Assembly (NCBI RefSeq): GCF_946222835.1
Contig: NZ_CAMIHD010000014.1
Span: 1-49,367 of the forward strand
DNA from: an uncultured Corynebacterium sp.
GTDB taxonomy: Bacteria > Actinomycetota > Actinomycetes > Mycobacteriales > Mycobacteriaceae
Length of the DNA: 49,367 nucleotides
Direction of reading: 5' to 3'
The translations under genes were made by a program, and so were the position numbers. Under the pieces are notes generated by a model. It saw only the letters and a program-made list of their open reading frames with translations. It was not told where the DNA came from and searched no databases. This document shows positions 39,458 through 47,444 of this stretch, piece by piece (position 1 is the stretch's first letter; every line of letters begins with the position of its first letter).

Positions 39458-41023
39458 GTGTTAGCAATTTTTGATGGAAATATATGGCTGAGCATCTTTT
39501 TCATAGTGCTGCTCGGCACGTTATTTGGCATGATTCCTTTCGGGCCGCTGCGCTTTGGCGCGGCCGGCACGCTTTTTGTGGGTTTGGCCCTCGGCTCGTT
39601 TATTGACCTGGACAAAGACATTCTAAGCTCCCTGCAAGAGATGGGCTTGGGTCTCTTTATTTATATGCAGGGCCTCTCCGCCGGCGAGCGATTCTTCAAG
39701 GGCTTTTCTAAGCAGATGAAGCACATGCTCACGGCCACTATTGCGATCATCGTGGCCGCGGGCGCAGCCCTATTCTTTGGTGGCATGCTGGGACTAGACA
39801 CCCTGGCTTCCGTTGGCGTTTTCGCCGGCGCCACCACCTCGACGCCGTCGCTGGCTGTTGCCCAACAGCAAACGGGTGAAGAACTACCTGCCGTGGGCTA
39901 CTCGCTGGGCTATCCCGTGGGTGTGGCGGTAGCCATCTTGGTGGTGGCCTTCCTACTCAAGCAAAACTGGCCTGCCAAGCGGGATAAGGATAATTCTGCC
40001 TCCAAGATCTTCCGCTCCCGCACCATCCGCGTCACCAAAGACGTGAACTACGATGATCTGGAAGAAAAGTTCAAGGATCACTTTGTGATCGCTACCATCC
40101 GACGCGGCAATAAAGTGCGCGTGGCCGGTGACCGCCCCGAACTGCGCAAAGGCGATATTCTGCGCGTGATGGTCACCAAGGCTAAGGCCCGTGAGCTCAC
40201 CCAAATGCTGGGTAAGCGCCAGCCGCAGACTCCGTTCGTGGATAAGCGCCTAGTTATTGAAACCGTGGCTGTATCTAACCAGGATATTGCCGGTCGCACC
40301 GTAGAGGAGTTGAACCTGTTTTCTCGCTATGGCGGCCGCATCGTGCGCGTACAGCGTGGCGACGAGGAGTTCCTAGCCAATAATGAAACCCACTTGGCCT
40401 CTGGCGATACGCTGGAGCTCATCGTAAAGTTTGACCGTTTGGGCGATATCCGGGATTACTTCGGTGACTCCGTTAAGTCCTACTCCGAGTTGAACTGGGT
40501 GGCACTAGGCGGCGGTCTTTTCTTGGGCTACCTGCTCGGCCAAGTCGTGGTACCGATGCCCGGTGGTGCCTCCTTCCAACTGGGCTTTGCACTCGGACCG
40601 CTGATTACCGGACTGATCCTCGGCGCGCTGCACCGCACCCGCCGCATCCCGTGGCAGGTTCCGGCCTCCATTAACACCGCCTTCCAGCAGTGGGGCCTCG
40701 TCATCTTCTTGGCATCCGTGGGCCTATCTTCTGGTGAGGCATTCCTGTCCACCGCATTCTCCTGGATGGGGCTGAAGTGCATGATCCTTGCTGCTATTGT
40801 TACCTCGGTGACTGCTGTGTTGTTCGCCGTGGCGAATCGCTTCATGGGGCAATCTGAAACTCGCACCGCCGGCGGACACTCCGGCATTTTTGCCCAGCCA
40901 GCCGTAGTCAATTACGCCACGGGGCTGAGCTCGGACTCGCGGATTATGATCGGTTATGCAGCCACCATTGTGGTGGCGCAGGTCGTCAAAATCGCCGTAG
41001 TCCCAGTGATGTTGATGCTTTAA
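39458..41023 (+). CDS. AspT/YidE-YbjL family transporter with two TrkA_C domains
   Basis: The 521-residue protein has two membrane blocks of about five helices each (about 1-165 and 350-521), each with the family's duplicated domain, separated by two TrkA_C (RCK-C) domains (about 190-340, e.g. GDILRVMVTKAKARELTQML). That is the aspartate:alanine exchanger layout. The family moves amino acids or dicarboxylates; the substrate here is unknown. TTSTPSLAVAQQQTG matches the conserved TM5 region. The start is GTG at 39458. A strong terminator follows. Confidence 0.88.
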   Translation: MLAIFDGNIWLSIFFIVLLGTLFGMIPFGPLRFGAAGTLFVGLALGSFIDLDKDILSSLQEMGLGLFIYMQGLSAGERFFKGFSKQMKHMLTATIAIIVAAGAALFFGGMLGLDTLASVGVFAGATTSTPSLAVAQQQTGEELPAVGYSLGYPVGVAVAILVVAFLLKQNWPAKRDKDNSASKIFRSRTIRVTKDVNYDDLEEKFKDHFVIATIRRGNKVRVAGDRPELRKGDILRVMVTKAKARELTQMLGKRQPQTPFVDKRLVIETVAVSNQDIAGRTVEELNLFSRYGGRIVRVQRGDEEFLANNETHLASGDTLELIVKFDRLGDIRDYFGDSVKSYSELNWVALGGGLFLGYLLGQVVVPMPGGASFQLGFALGPLITGLILGALHRTRRIPWQVPASINTAFQQWGLVIFLASVGLSSGEAFLSTAFSWMGLKCMILAAIVTSVTAVLFAVANRFMGQSETRTAGGHSGIFAQPAVVNYATGLSSDSRIMIGYAATIVVAQVVKIAVVPVMLML

Positions 41024-41033
41024 CCGGCAACCG

Positions 41034-41067
41034 AAAGGCCGCTCCCCAGAATGGGAAGCGGCCTTTT
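41034..41067. terminator. Terminator between AspT-like gene and prfC
   Basis: AAAGGCCGCT (41034-41043) pairs with AGCGGCCTTT (41057-41066), extended by CCC/GGG across a C-A mismatch, with a T run; A-rich on the other side, so it may serve both strands. Confidence 0.85.
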
Positions 41068-41103
41068 CCTATGTTTTATAGAGATTGAGAAAGCTGTGCT
41101 GCT

Positions 41104-42738
41104 TTAATCCGCCACCAGCGTTTCCATGGTCAGCTCTGGGTGTTCTTTCTCAATGAAGGCGAGCTTCCACTTATCACCAAAGAGCGCGATGAGCTCGCCA
41201 TCTTGGCGGGTAAAGATCTCCACTCCGCGCTGGCGGCCCAGTTCCGGGGCAGACTCGGCATCGGTGCGGCGGGCCACGGAATAGGGGATAGGCTCGGTGA
41301 CGGTTTCCACGTTATATTCGAACTCCATGCGGGCCTGCATGACCTCGAACTGCATGGGGCCGACCGCCGCCATGACCGGCGAGGCATCGCCACGGGCCTC
41401 GTTCTTGAGAATCTGAACCACGCCCTCGGCTGCTAGCTGATCCAGGCCCTTGCGGAAGGCCTTGTACTTGCCCAGCGACTTCGCGCGCAGAATCTGGAAA
41501 GCCTCCGGGGCGAATTGTGGCATCGGCTTGAACTGGACCTTTTTGCCGGAATAGATGGTGTCACCAGGGGCGAGTGAGCCGGCGTTGACCAAACCTACGA
41601 TATCGCCCGGATAGGCGGTATCCACGGTATCGCGCGTGCGGCCGAAGACGGTCAGGGCATACTTGGTGGAAAAGCTGCGGCCAGACTGGGCGTGGTGCAC
41701 CTGCATGCCGCGCTCAAACTCGCCGGAGACCACGCGCATGAAGGCCAAATTATCGCGGTGCTTTTGGTCCATGCCTGCCTGAACCTTAAAGACGACGCCG
41801 GAGAATTCATCGCCTACTTCGCGGACCTCGTCGATAGCACTGGTGGCAGCCTCAACCGCCTTAGGATCAGACTCGCGCGAGTGCGGGGCCGGCGCAATGG
41901 CACACAGCGTATCCAGGATTTGGTGCACACCGAAGTTCAGCATTGCAGAGGCAAAAATGAGTGGAGAAGTCACGCATTGCTCGAAAAGCTCCTGATCATG
42001 CAGGGCACCATCGGCGGCGAGGAGCTCGGCCTCTTCGATCGCGGTTTCCCATACATCTGCTTCCTTCTCACCGGCGGCATCCGGATCGAAGTGCTCCTCC
42101 GGAGCAATGGTGGAACCGCCAGCGGTGCGGATGAAGTGGATGTACTCATCCGCCTCGCCGTCGTCATTGATGTGCGCTAGGCCGCGGAAGTCGCCGGCGA
42201 TGCCCACCGGCCAGTACAGCGGGGTGGGCTGCAGCTGGATTTCGTTGACGATCTCATCGACGAGCTCCAAGGGCTCGCGGCCTACACGGTCCCATTTATT
42301 GATCACAGTGACGATGGGCAAGCCGCGGGCCTTGCAGACGCGGAAGAGCTTGAGGGTCTGGGGCTCGAGGCCTTTGGCGGCGTCGATAAGCATGACTGCC
42401 GCATCTACCGCAGTGAGCACGCGGTAGGTATCTTCCGAAAAGTCCGCGTGACCCGGGGTATCGACGAGGTTGATCATGTAGGGCTCGCCCTCGTGTCCCT
42501 CGGGCGCATACTCGAACTGTAGCGCTGAGGAAGCCACGGAAATACCGCGGTCCTTTTCCATGTCCATCCAGTCAGACACGGTGGACTTGCGGTTGCCTTT
42601 GCCGTGGACCGCGCCGGCCTCATTAATAACGTGTGCGTGCAGCGCCAGCGCCTCCGTCAGCGTGGACTTACCAGCATCCGGGTGGGCGATGACGGCAAAC
42701 GTGCGGCGGCGTGAGGCCTCAGAAACGACAGAACTCAT
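41104..42738 (-). CDS. prfC: Peptide chain release factor 3
   Basis: RF3 is a GTPase that recycles RF1/RF2 from the ribosome after termination. The 544-residue protein has G1 AHPDAGKSTLTEAL, an effector GKGNRKSTVSDWMDMEKDRGISV (the RF3-type switch I), G3 DTPGHADF, and G4 NKWD, followed by the domain III FQVMQARMEFE-like region. Length is normal for RF3 (about 530). TAGACT ends 7 nt before the ATG. It lies downstream of an SDR gene (24 nt gap) but with its own promoter. Confidence 0.95.
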   Translation of the reverse strand: MSSVVSEASRRRTFAVIAHPDAGKSTLTEALALHAHVINEAGAVHGKGNRKSTVSDWMDMEKDRGISVASSALQFEYAPEGHEGEPYMINLVDTPGHADFSEDTYRVLTAVDAAVMLIDAAKGLEPQTLKLFRVCKARGLPIVTVINKWDRVGREPLELVDEIVNEIQLQPTPLYWPVGIAGDFRGLAHINDDGEADEYIHFIRTAGGSTIAPEEHFDPDAAGEKEADVWETAIEEAELLAADGALHDQELFEQCVTSPLIFASAMLNFGVHQILDTLCAIAPAPHSRESDPKAVEAATSAIDEVREVGDEFSGVVFKVQAGMDQKHRDNLAFMRVVSGEFERGMQVHHAQSGRSFSTKYALTVFGRTRDTVDTAYPGDIVGLVNAGSLAPGDTIYSGKKVQFKPMPQFAPEAFQILRAKSLGKYKAFRKGLDQLAAEGVVQILKNEARGDASPVMAAVGPMQFEVMQARMEFEYNVETVTEPIPYSVARRTDAESAPELGRQRGVEIFTRQDGELIALFGDKWKLAFIEKEHPELTMETLVAD

Positions 42739-42745
42739 GCGGCAT

Positions 42746-42751
42746 AGTCTA
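42746..42751 (-). promoter_or_regulatory. -10 TAGACT, leaderless promoter of prfC
   Basis: TAGACT on the minus strand is followed by 7 nt and ATG at 42738; it lies in the 24-nt gap after the SDR gene. Confidence 0.55.
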
Positions 42752-42762
42752 GTGGGTTTGCG

Positions 42763-43599
42763 CTACCACTCCACATTGAGGCGGCGCCCCAAATCATCAA
42801 AGACGCGGCGGGCTACCGATAGCTTCTTGGCAATGGGACGCTGCAGCCCGGGTTTGCGCTTGTCGTTGTAGTATTCGCCGGATTCGAAGTGGATGCCTTC
42901 CGTGCCGGTCAGGTAGTAGGCGAGGTTATCGCCGCCGTCGGCAGGCTTGCCAAAGGTTTTGCCGATCAGTCCGGAATACATTTTGGACATCAAGCCCGTT
43001 GAGGACTTGGAAAAGTCCGTGGCCAGCACGCCCGGGTGGAAAGAGACTGCACTAAGCCCGTGGGCATCGAAATAGCGGGTAAGCAGGATATCTCCCAGCT
43101 TCGCGTTGCCATGAGCACGCTCGGGGCTAAAGTGCTCCACAGTATTGGGATCGTTTGGGTCAAAGTTAGACATGAGGAAATTGGCCAGCGAAGCGGTCTG
43201 GGCCACGTTGGCAGAATCTGCGCGCAGCTTCTCGCGCAGCAAAGAGGTCAAGAGGAAAGGTGCAACCACGTTGACCTGCCAGGTGCGCTCAAATCCATCA
43301 GCAGTAGTGGAGGGGCCATCGAAAATGCCGCCAGCATTATTGCCTAGCGCATGGATATGCTCTAGCTCGCTCAACTCTCCAGCCAGGCGGCGCACTTGCC
43401 CCAATGACTCGAAATCGGCAAGGAAGTACTGGCCGCCTACTTCCTCCGCCACCGCGCGCGTCTTCTCCGGATTGCGGCCGATGATAACCAAGTTGTCCTG
43501 CGGTCGGGTGCGGTGCAATTGGCGTGCGGCCGCGGCGCCCAGCCCGCCCGATGCGCCCGTAATCACAATCGTCTTGGCAGTGCTATTTGGCGAAGTCAT
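42763..43599 (-). CDS. Short-chain dehydrogenase/reductase with catalytic Tyr replaced by His
   Basis: The 278-residue SDR has the Rossmann motif TGASGGLGAAAARQL, the structural NNAGG and the ADFESLGQVRRLAGEL cofactor-specificity region, as in retinol-dehydrogenase-like SDRs. The active-site YxxxK motif should lie near residue 163; the aligned sequence is HGNAK, with His for Tyr (codon at 43113-43111). The catalytic Ser region reads AQTAS. Activity may therefore be altered or lost, though the fold is intact. The start at 43599 is fixed by TAAGAT 7 nt upstream. Confidence 0.85.
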   Translation of the reverse strand: MTSPNSTAKTIVITGASGGLGAAAARQLHRTRPQDNLVIIGRNPEKTRAVAEEVGGQYFLADFESLGQVRRLAGELSELEHIHALGNNAGGIFDGPSTTADGFERTWQVNVVAPFLLTSLLREKLRADSANVAQTASLANFLMSNFDPNDPNTVEHFSPERAHGNAKLGDILLTRYFDAHGLSAVSFHPGVLATDFSKSSTGLMSKMYSGLIGKTFGKPADGGDNLAYYLTGTEGIHFESGEYYNDKRKPGLQRPIAKKLSVARRVFDDLGRRLNVEW

Positions 43600-43606
43600 A
43601 ACCCCA

Positions 43607-43612
43607 ATCTTA
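43607..43612 (-). promoter_or_regulatory. -10 TAAGAT, leaderless promoter of SDR gene
   Basis: TAAGAT on the minus strand is followed by 7 nt and ATG at 43599. Confidence 0.5.
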
Positions 43613-43666
43613 ACTCCGTGGCGGGGGTGGTGCCCGCTAGCAGTTTCCTTGTACTCCAAGCAGGTC

Positions 43667-43672
43667 TATACT
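43667..43672 (+). promoter_or_regulatory. -10 TATACT, leaderless promoter of ktrBA
   Basis: TATACT is followed by 7 nt and GTG at 43680; no ribosome-binding site lies between. Confidence 0.6.
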
Positions 43673-43679
43673 TCCGCTC

Positions 43680-45032
43680 GTGAAACACCTGTTTTCCATA
43701 CGGCAATGGGGACCGGCGCGCTTAACCGCCGCCGGCTTTCTTTTGCTCATTTTGCTGGGAACGGTTTTGCTCATGCTGCCGTTCGCCGAGGCCGGCACCG
43801 CCCGCGCTTCTTTTCTATCTGCCCTGTTTACCGCTACGTCTGCGGTATCGCTCACCGGACTTATCGTGGTGGATACCGGTAGTTTTTGGAGCCCGGCCGG
43901 CCAAGTGGTCATCTTGGCACTCATCCAATTGGGTGGCTTGGGCATCATGTCCCTGGCCTCGCTATCCGGCCTGCTTTTTACCGGCCGGATTAGCTTCAAA
44001 GCACGCAAAACGGGCGCCTATGAGGGGCGCCCCATTGCTCCTGGCGGAATCCGCAAGACGCTGATTTTTACCTTTGCCTTTACCGCTGTAGCAGAGATCA
44101 TCATCGCTCTCATCGTGGCTGCGCGGTTGATGATTGGCTATGGTCATTCCTTTCCGCGCGCGGTATGGGAAGGCATCTTTCACGCCATTTCTGCATTCAA
44201 TAACGCGGGATTTAGCACCAATAGCGATAACCTAGTGCCCTTTGTTGCCGATGCCTGGATTCTGCTGCCTTTAGCCGCCGCGCTGATCGGTGGCGGCTTG
44301 GGATTTCCAGTGTGGGCCGAGCTGGTACGCCTCGTGCGCCGCAACCGTTACGTGGTCCACCGCATCTCCATTACCGCGCGCATGACTCTGGTTGCTACGA
44401 CCGTGCTCTTGGTAGCGGGTGCGGTCTTTTTCGCCTGCATGGAATGGACCGGACTGTTGTCGTCCATGTCGCTGGGAGAAAAACTGCTCAACTCTTTCTT
44501 TGCCAGTGCATCCCCGCGCACGGCCGGCTTTAATGCCATCGATTACGGGCAGGCTCACCCCATTACCTTGATGGGTACTGATATTTTGATGTTTATCGGC
44601 GGTGGTTCTGCCGGTACCGCCGGCGGCATTAAAGTCACCACCGCGTGCGTGCTCTTGGCGGCAATGGCGGCTGAGTTCACTGGGCGCGAAACCACGACCA
44701 TCGGGCACCGCAGCCTTCCGCGCTCGGTAACCCGCCAGGCCCTGGCCTTGAGCTTTGCCGGAGTCATGGTGGTCACACTCGGCGTGGCGGCCCTGCGCTT
44801 TTTTGATCCGGAATTCAGTGGTGACCAAGTCTCTTTCGAAGTACTCTCCGCATTCGCTACGGTGGGTTTGTCCACCGGAATTACCGCAAGCCTATCTGCG
44901 CCCTCGCAGATAGTGCTGTGCCTCATCATGTACCTGGGCCGTGTTGGCCCAACCACCTTGGTAGCGGCGCTGGCGGCAAAAACCGTAAGTCGGCGTTTTA
45001 GCTATCCCGAAGAAAGGCCGTTCCTTGGCTAA
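43680..45032 (+). CDS. ktrB: Potassium uptake channel subunit KtrB (TrkH family)
   Basis: KtrB forms the Na+-dependent K+ channel of the Ktr system. The 450-residue membrane protein has four pseudo-repeats, each with a filter loop: TSAVSLTGL, AISAFNNAGF, ASPRTAGFN and FATVGLSTGI (the Gly residues line the pore). About 8-10 hydrophobic helices carry them. The C-terminus is short, as in KtrB. The start is GTG. It overlaps the ktrA gene by 8 nt, so the two subunits are made together. K+ uptake complements BetP in osmotic adjustment. Confidence 0.93.
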   Translation: MKHLFSIRQWGPARLTAAGFLLLILLGTVLLMLPFAEAGTARASFLSALFTATSAVSLTGLIVVDTGSFWSPAGQVVILALIQLGGLGIMSLASLSGLLFTGRISFKARKTGAYEGRPIAPGGIRKTLIFTFAFTAVAEIIIALIVAARLMIGYGHSFPRAVWEGIFHAISAFNNAGFSTNSDNLVPFVADAWILLPLAAALIGGGLGFPVWAELVRLVRRNRYVVHRISITARMTLVATTVLLVAGAVFFACMEWTGLLSSMSLGEKLLNSFFASASPRTAGFNAIDYGQAHPITLMGTDILMFIGGGSAGTAGGIKVTTACVLLAAMAAEFTGRETTTIGHRSLPRSVTRQALALSFAGVMVVTLGVAALRFFDPEFSGDQVSFEVLSAFATVGLSTGITASLSAPSQIVLCLIMYLGRVGPTTLVAALAAKTVSRRFSYPEERPFLG

Positions 45033-45717
45033 TATTCTCAAGGCGCTGGGCCGCACCCGCGCCGGCATCGATATTCCACCCGTCGTCGTCATCGGCTTGG
45101 GGCGCTTTGGCTCCTCGCTAGCCCATGAGTTGATGGCCAATGGCGTTGAGGTCCTGGGAATTGACTCCAGCGAAAAGCGAGTGCGCGAGGAAGCGCCTTA
45201 CCTCACTGAGACTATTGCGGCAGATACTACTGACCCGGAAGCCTTACGTCAGCTGGGCGTGGAGGAAGTCGAGCGCGTCATCGTCGCTATCGGCTCCCAC
45301 CTGGAAGACTCCATTCTTACCGCGTCTAATCTGGTGGAGTTGGGGGTGAAAGATATCTGGGCCAAGGCAGATTCGGAGGCGCATGCGCGCATTTTGAGCC
45401 AGATTGGCACCCACCACGTCATCCGGCCAGAGCGAGATACGGGTCGCCGCGTCGCCTACCTTTTGGGCGGGCGCTTCCGGGATTTCGCAGAAATCGCTAC
45501 CGATTACGGCGTGACCCAAATGGCCGTTCCTAGCTCATTGGTGGGCCGACCGCTCGACCTTTCCGCCATCTGGCGCACCCACCGCGTGCAATTGGTTTCG
45601 GTGCGTTGTGCGGAAGGGCAGTGGGCCCCGCTTGCCGACGCCACCGAGCTCGCCCCCACTGATTTCATCGTCGCCGCCGGCAGCCCTCAGGCCCTAGAGA
45701 AATTCTCGCAGTGTTAG
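45025..45717 (+). CDS. ktrA: Potassium channel regulatory subunit KtrA
   Basis: KtrA is the cytosolic RCK ring that gates KtrB upon nucleotide binding. The 230-residue product has RCK_N with the Gly-rich VVIGLGRFGSSLAHELM and acidic end LGIDSSEKR (about 14-45), then an RCK_C domain (about 145-225). The start is TTG at 45025 with AGAAAGG 7 nt upstream, inside the end of ktrB. It overlaps the convergent pth gene by 4 nt. Confidence 0.93.
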   Translation: MANILKALGRTRAGIDIPPVVVIGLGRFGSSLAHELMANGVEVLGIDSSEKRVREEAPYLTETIAADTTDPEALRQLGVEEVERVIVAIGSHLEDSILTASNLVELGVKDIWAKADSEAHARILSQIGTHHVIRPERDTGRRVAYLLGGRFRDFAEIATDYGVTQMAVPSSLVGRPLDLSAIWRTHRVQLVSVRCAEGQWAPLADATELAPTDFIVAAGSPQALEKFSQC

Positions 45718-46361
45718 CGCGAGTGAATCTGGTTTTGGGCTTTGCTTAGCCCCTCGGTGACGATGAGCCGGGCGGCCTCGGCCGCGGTGACGATGGCGTC
45801 ATCAAAGCCAGCGCCCGCATCCACGGGGCCCAATACGTAATCCGGAATGGACGAACCCTCGGGTGGTCGGGCAATACCAATGCGCACGCGCAGATAGTCG
45901 CGGGTGCCCAAGCGCTCCGTGAGCGACTTGAGTCCGTTGTGCCCATTTTCATTTCCGCCCTGCTTGATCCGGATCCTATTGGCCGGAAGGTCCAGTTCAT
46001 CGTGGAGAACAATGATGTGATCTGGGGCGATGCCTAGCTGCTGTGCCAGCGGCGCTACTGGATCGCCAGAAAGATTCATAAAGGTTCCCGAACGCACGGC
46101 AAGTACTTTCTGCCCCGCCCAGCTAAGTGGCGCGACCTGCACATCCATCCCACGTACCGGCTCAAGCACGTCTCCGTCTGCGGCTAATAGATCATCGATG
46201 GCCATATAGCCCACATTGTGGCGGGTAGCGGCATACTTCGCGCCGGGATTGCCCAAGCCCACAATAAGCCACTCCGCCTCTAGCTCGTCCGGATTGAGGC
46301 CTGGTGTGGGTTTATTCTTCGAGCCGAAGAACCGCGCGAAAAAATCTCCTAAAGGTGCCAC
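45714..46361 (-). CDS. pth: Peptidyl-tRNA hydrolase
   Basis: Pth cleaves peptidyl-tRNAs released from stalled ribosomes. The 215-residue protein has an N-terminal extension (about 1-29, MAPLGDFFARFFGSK) before WLIVGLGNPGAKYAATRHNVGYM, which carries the catalytic His. FMNLSG, LHDELDLP and GGNENGHNGLKSL with the conserved Asp and Asn follow. The start is GTG at 46361 with GAGAGG about 11 nt upstream. It overlaps ktrA at the 3' end by 4 nt and is divergent from the nitronate monooxygenase-like gene. A gapB-pth proximity fits C. glutamicum as I recall. Confidence 0.94.
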   Translation of the reverse strand: MAPLGDFFARFFGSKNKPTPGLNPDELEAEWLIVGLGNPGAKYAATRHNVGYMAIDDLLAADGDVLEPVRGMDVQVAPLSWAGQKVLAVRSGTFMNLSGDPVAPLAQQLGIAPDHIIVLHDELDLPANRIRIKQGGNENGHNGLKSLTERLGTRDYLRVRIGIARPPEGSSIPDYVLGPVDAGAGFDDAIVTAAEAARLIVTEGLSKAQNQIHSR

Positions 46362-46396
46362 TGCACTAGCTTCCTCTCTTAGTAGGGTGGGGTGCT

Positions 46397-47380
46397 ATGA
46401 GTCAGGTTATAAGCTCCCTTTCCCGTAGCGTAATCCCCGCGCCCATGGCCGGCGGTCCCACCACCCCGGAACTAGTGCGCGCCGCCCATGCCGCCGGCTC
46501 TTTTGGCACCTTAGGTGTGGGCTCTGCGAGCATAGACACTGCCCGCACACAGATTGACCAGTGTGCCGGCATTCCCTTTGGAGTAAACCTCTTTTGCCCA
46601 CAACAGCCGCTTTCCGGGGCGCAACGTACCGCCGCACACGAGCTGGCGCAAGCAGAAAACCAGCCATTGCCCGATCCCGATTACTCCTTTGGTTTTGCAG
46701 AGAAGCTGGCTCTAGCGCTGCGCGGTGGCGCCCGCGTGGTGTGGTCCATGTTTGGAACCTTTACACCCGAACAGTTAGAGCGAATCCACGCCGCGGACGC
46801 AGAGGCCTGGACCACCGTCACCACTTCTGCGGAGGCAACTGCGGCCGCACGTCGGGGCGTCGACGTGCTTTGCGTCCAAGGCCCGGCCGCCGGCGGCCAT
46901 CGCGGAACCTGGGACTTAGCCGCGACTCCCGATTCCCGGGACTTGGAAGAGCTAGTGTCCGACGTGCATACCGCCGCCCCTGATCTTCCTCTCATCGCTG
47001 CTGGCGGCCTGCGCACCGCGGCTGATGTAGCCAACGCTATGTCCTGGGACGGCGTCGGCGTATGTTCCTGCGGTTCCGCATTTTTGCTCACCGAAGAGGC
47101 AGGAACGAGTGACTACAACCGGCAGCTACTGCGCCGTGGTGGGAAGACCGTGTCCACACGTGCTTTCTCAGGCCGTTTCGCCCGCGGCTTGGAGACCGAG
47201 TACACCCGGAGACACCCTGACTTGCCCCCGGTCTACCCACTTTTGAATCCGGTGCTAAAGAAACGCCGTGCGCAGCACGATGATGCCGTGGCCTACTGCC
47301 TCGTAGGTGAAGAGGTAGCCAAAATTAACGGGGGTACTGTGGCCGACATCCTGAACCGACTATGCCAAAACCCACACTAG
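46397..47380 (+). CDS. Nitronate monooxygenase-like flavoprotein
   Basis: The 327-residue TIM-barrel FMN protein starts with a short SRSVIPAPMAGGPTTPELV active loop and has GASFGTLGVG-like, LFCPQQ, CVQGPAAGGHRGTWD (the HxG phosphate loop with the family His) and IAAGGLRTAADVANAM near the FMN phosphate. These match the 2-nitropropane dioxygenase/nitronate monooxygenase family. Substrates range from propionate-3-nitronate to quinones, so the exact reaction is open. No ribosome-binding site is certain; GGGTGG lies upstream. Confidence 0.87.
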   Translation: MSQVISSLSRSVIPAPMAGGPTTPELVRAAHAAGSFGTLGVGSASIDTARTQIDQCAGIPFGVNLFCPQQPLSGAQRTAAHELAQAENQPLPDPDYSFGFAEKLALALRGGARVVWSMFGTFTPEQLERIHAADAEAWTTVTTSAEATAAARRGVDVLCVQGPAAGGHRGTWDLAATPDSRDLEELVSDVHTAAPDLPLIAAGGLRTAADVANAMSWDGVGVCSCGSAFLLTEEAGTSDYNRQLLRRGGKTVSTRAFSGRFARGLETEYTRRHPDLPPVYPLLNPVLKKRRAQHDDAVAYCLVGEEVAKINGGTVADILNRLCQNPH

Positions 47381-47444
47381 TAGGCGCTAATATTTATGTT
47401 TGAAGATTTAATGCCACCCCCGTGACAGAAAAGGAATGAATTAC

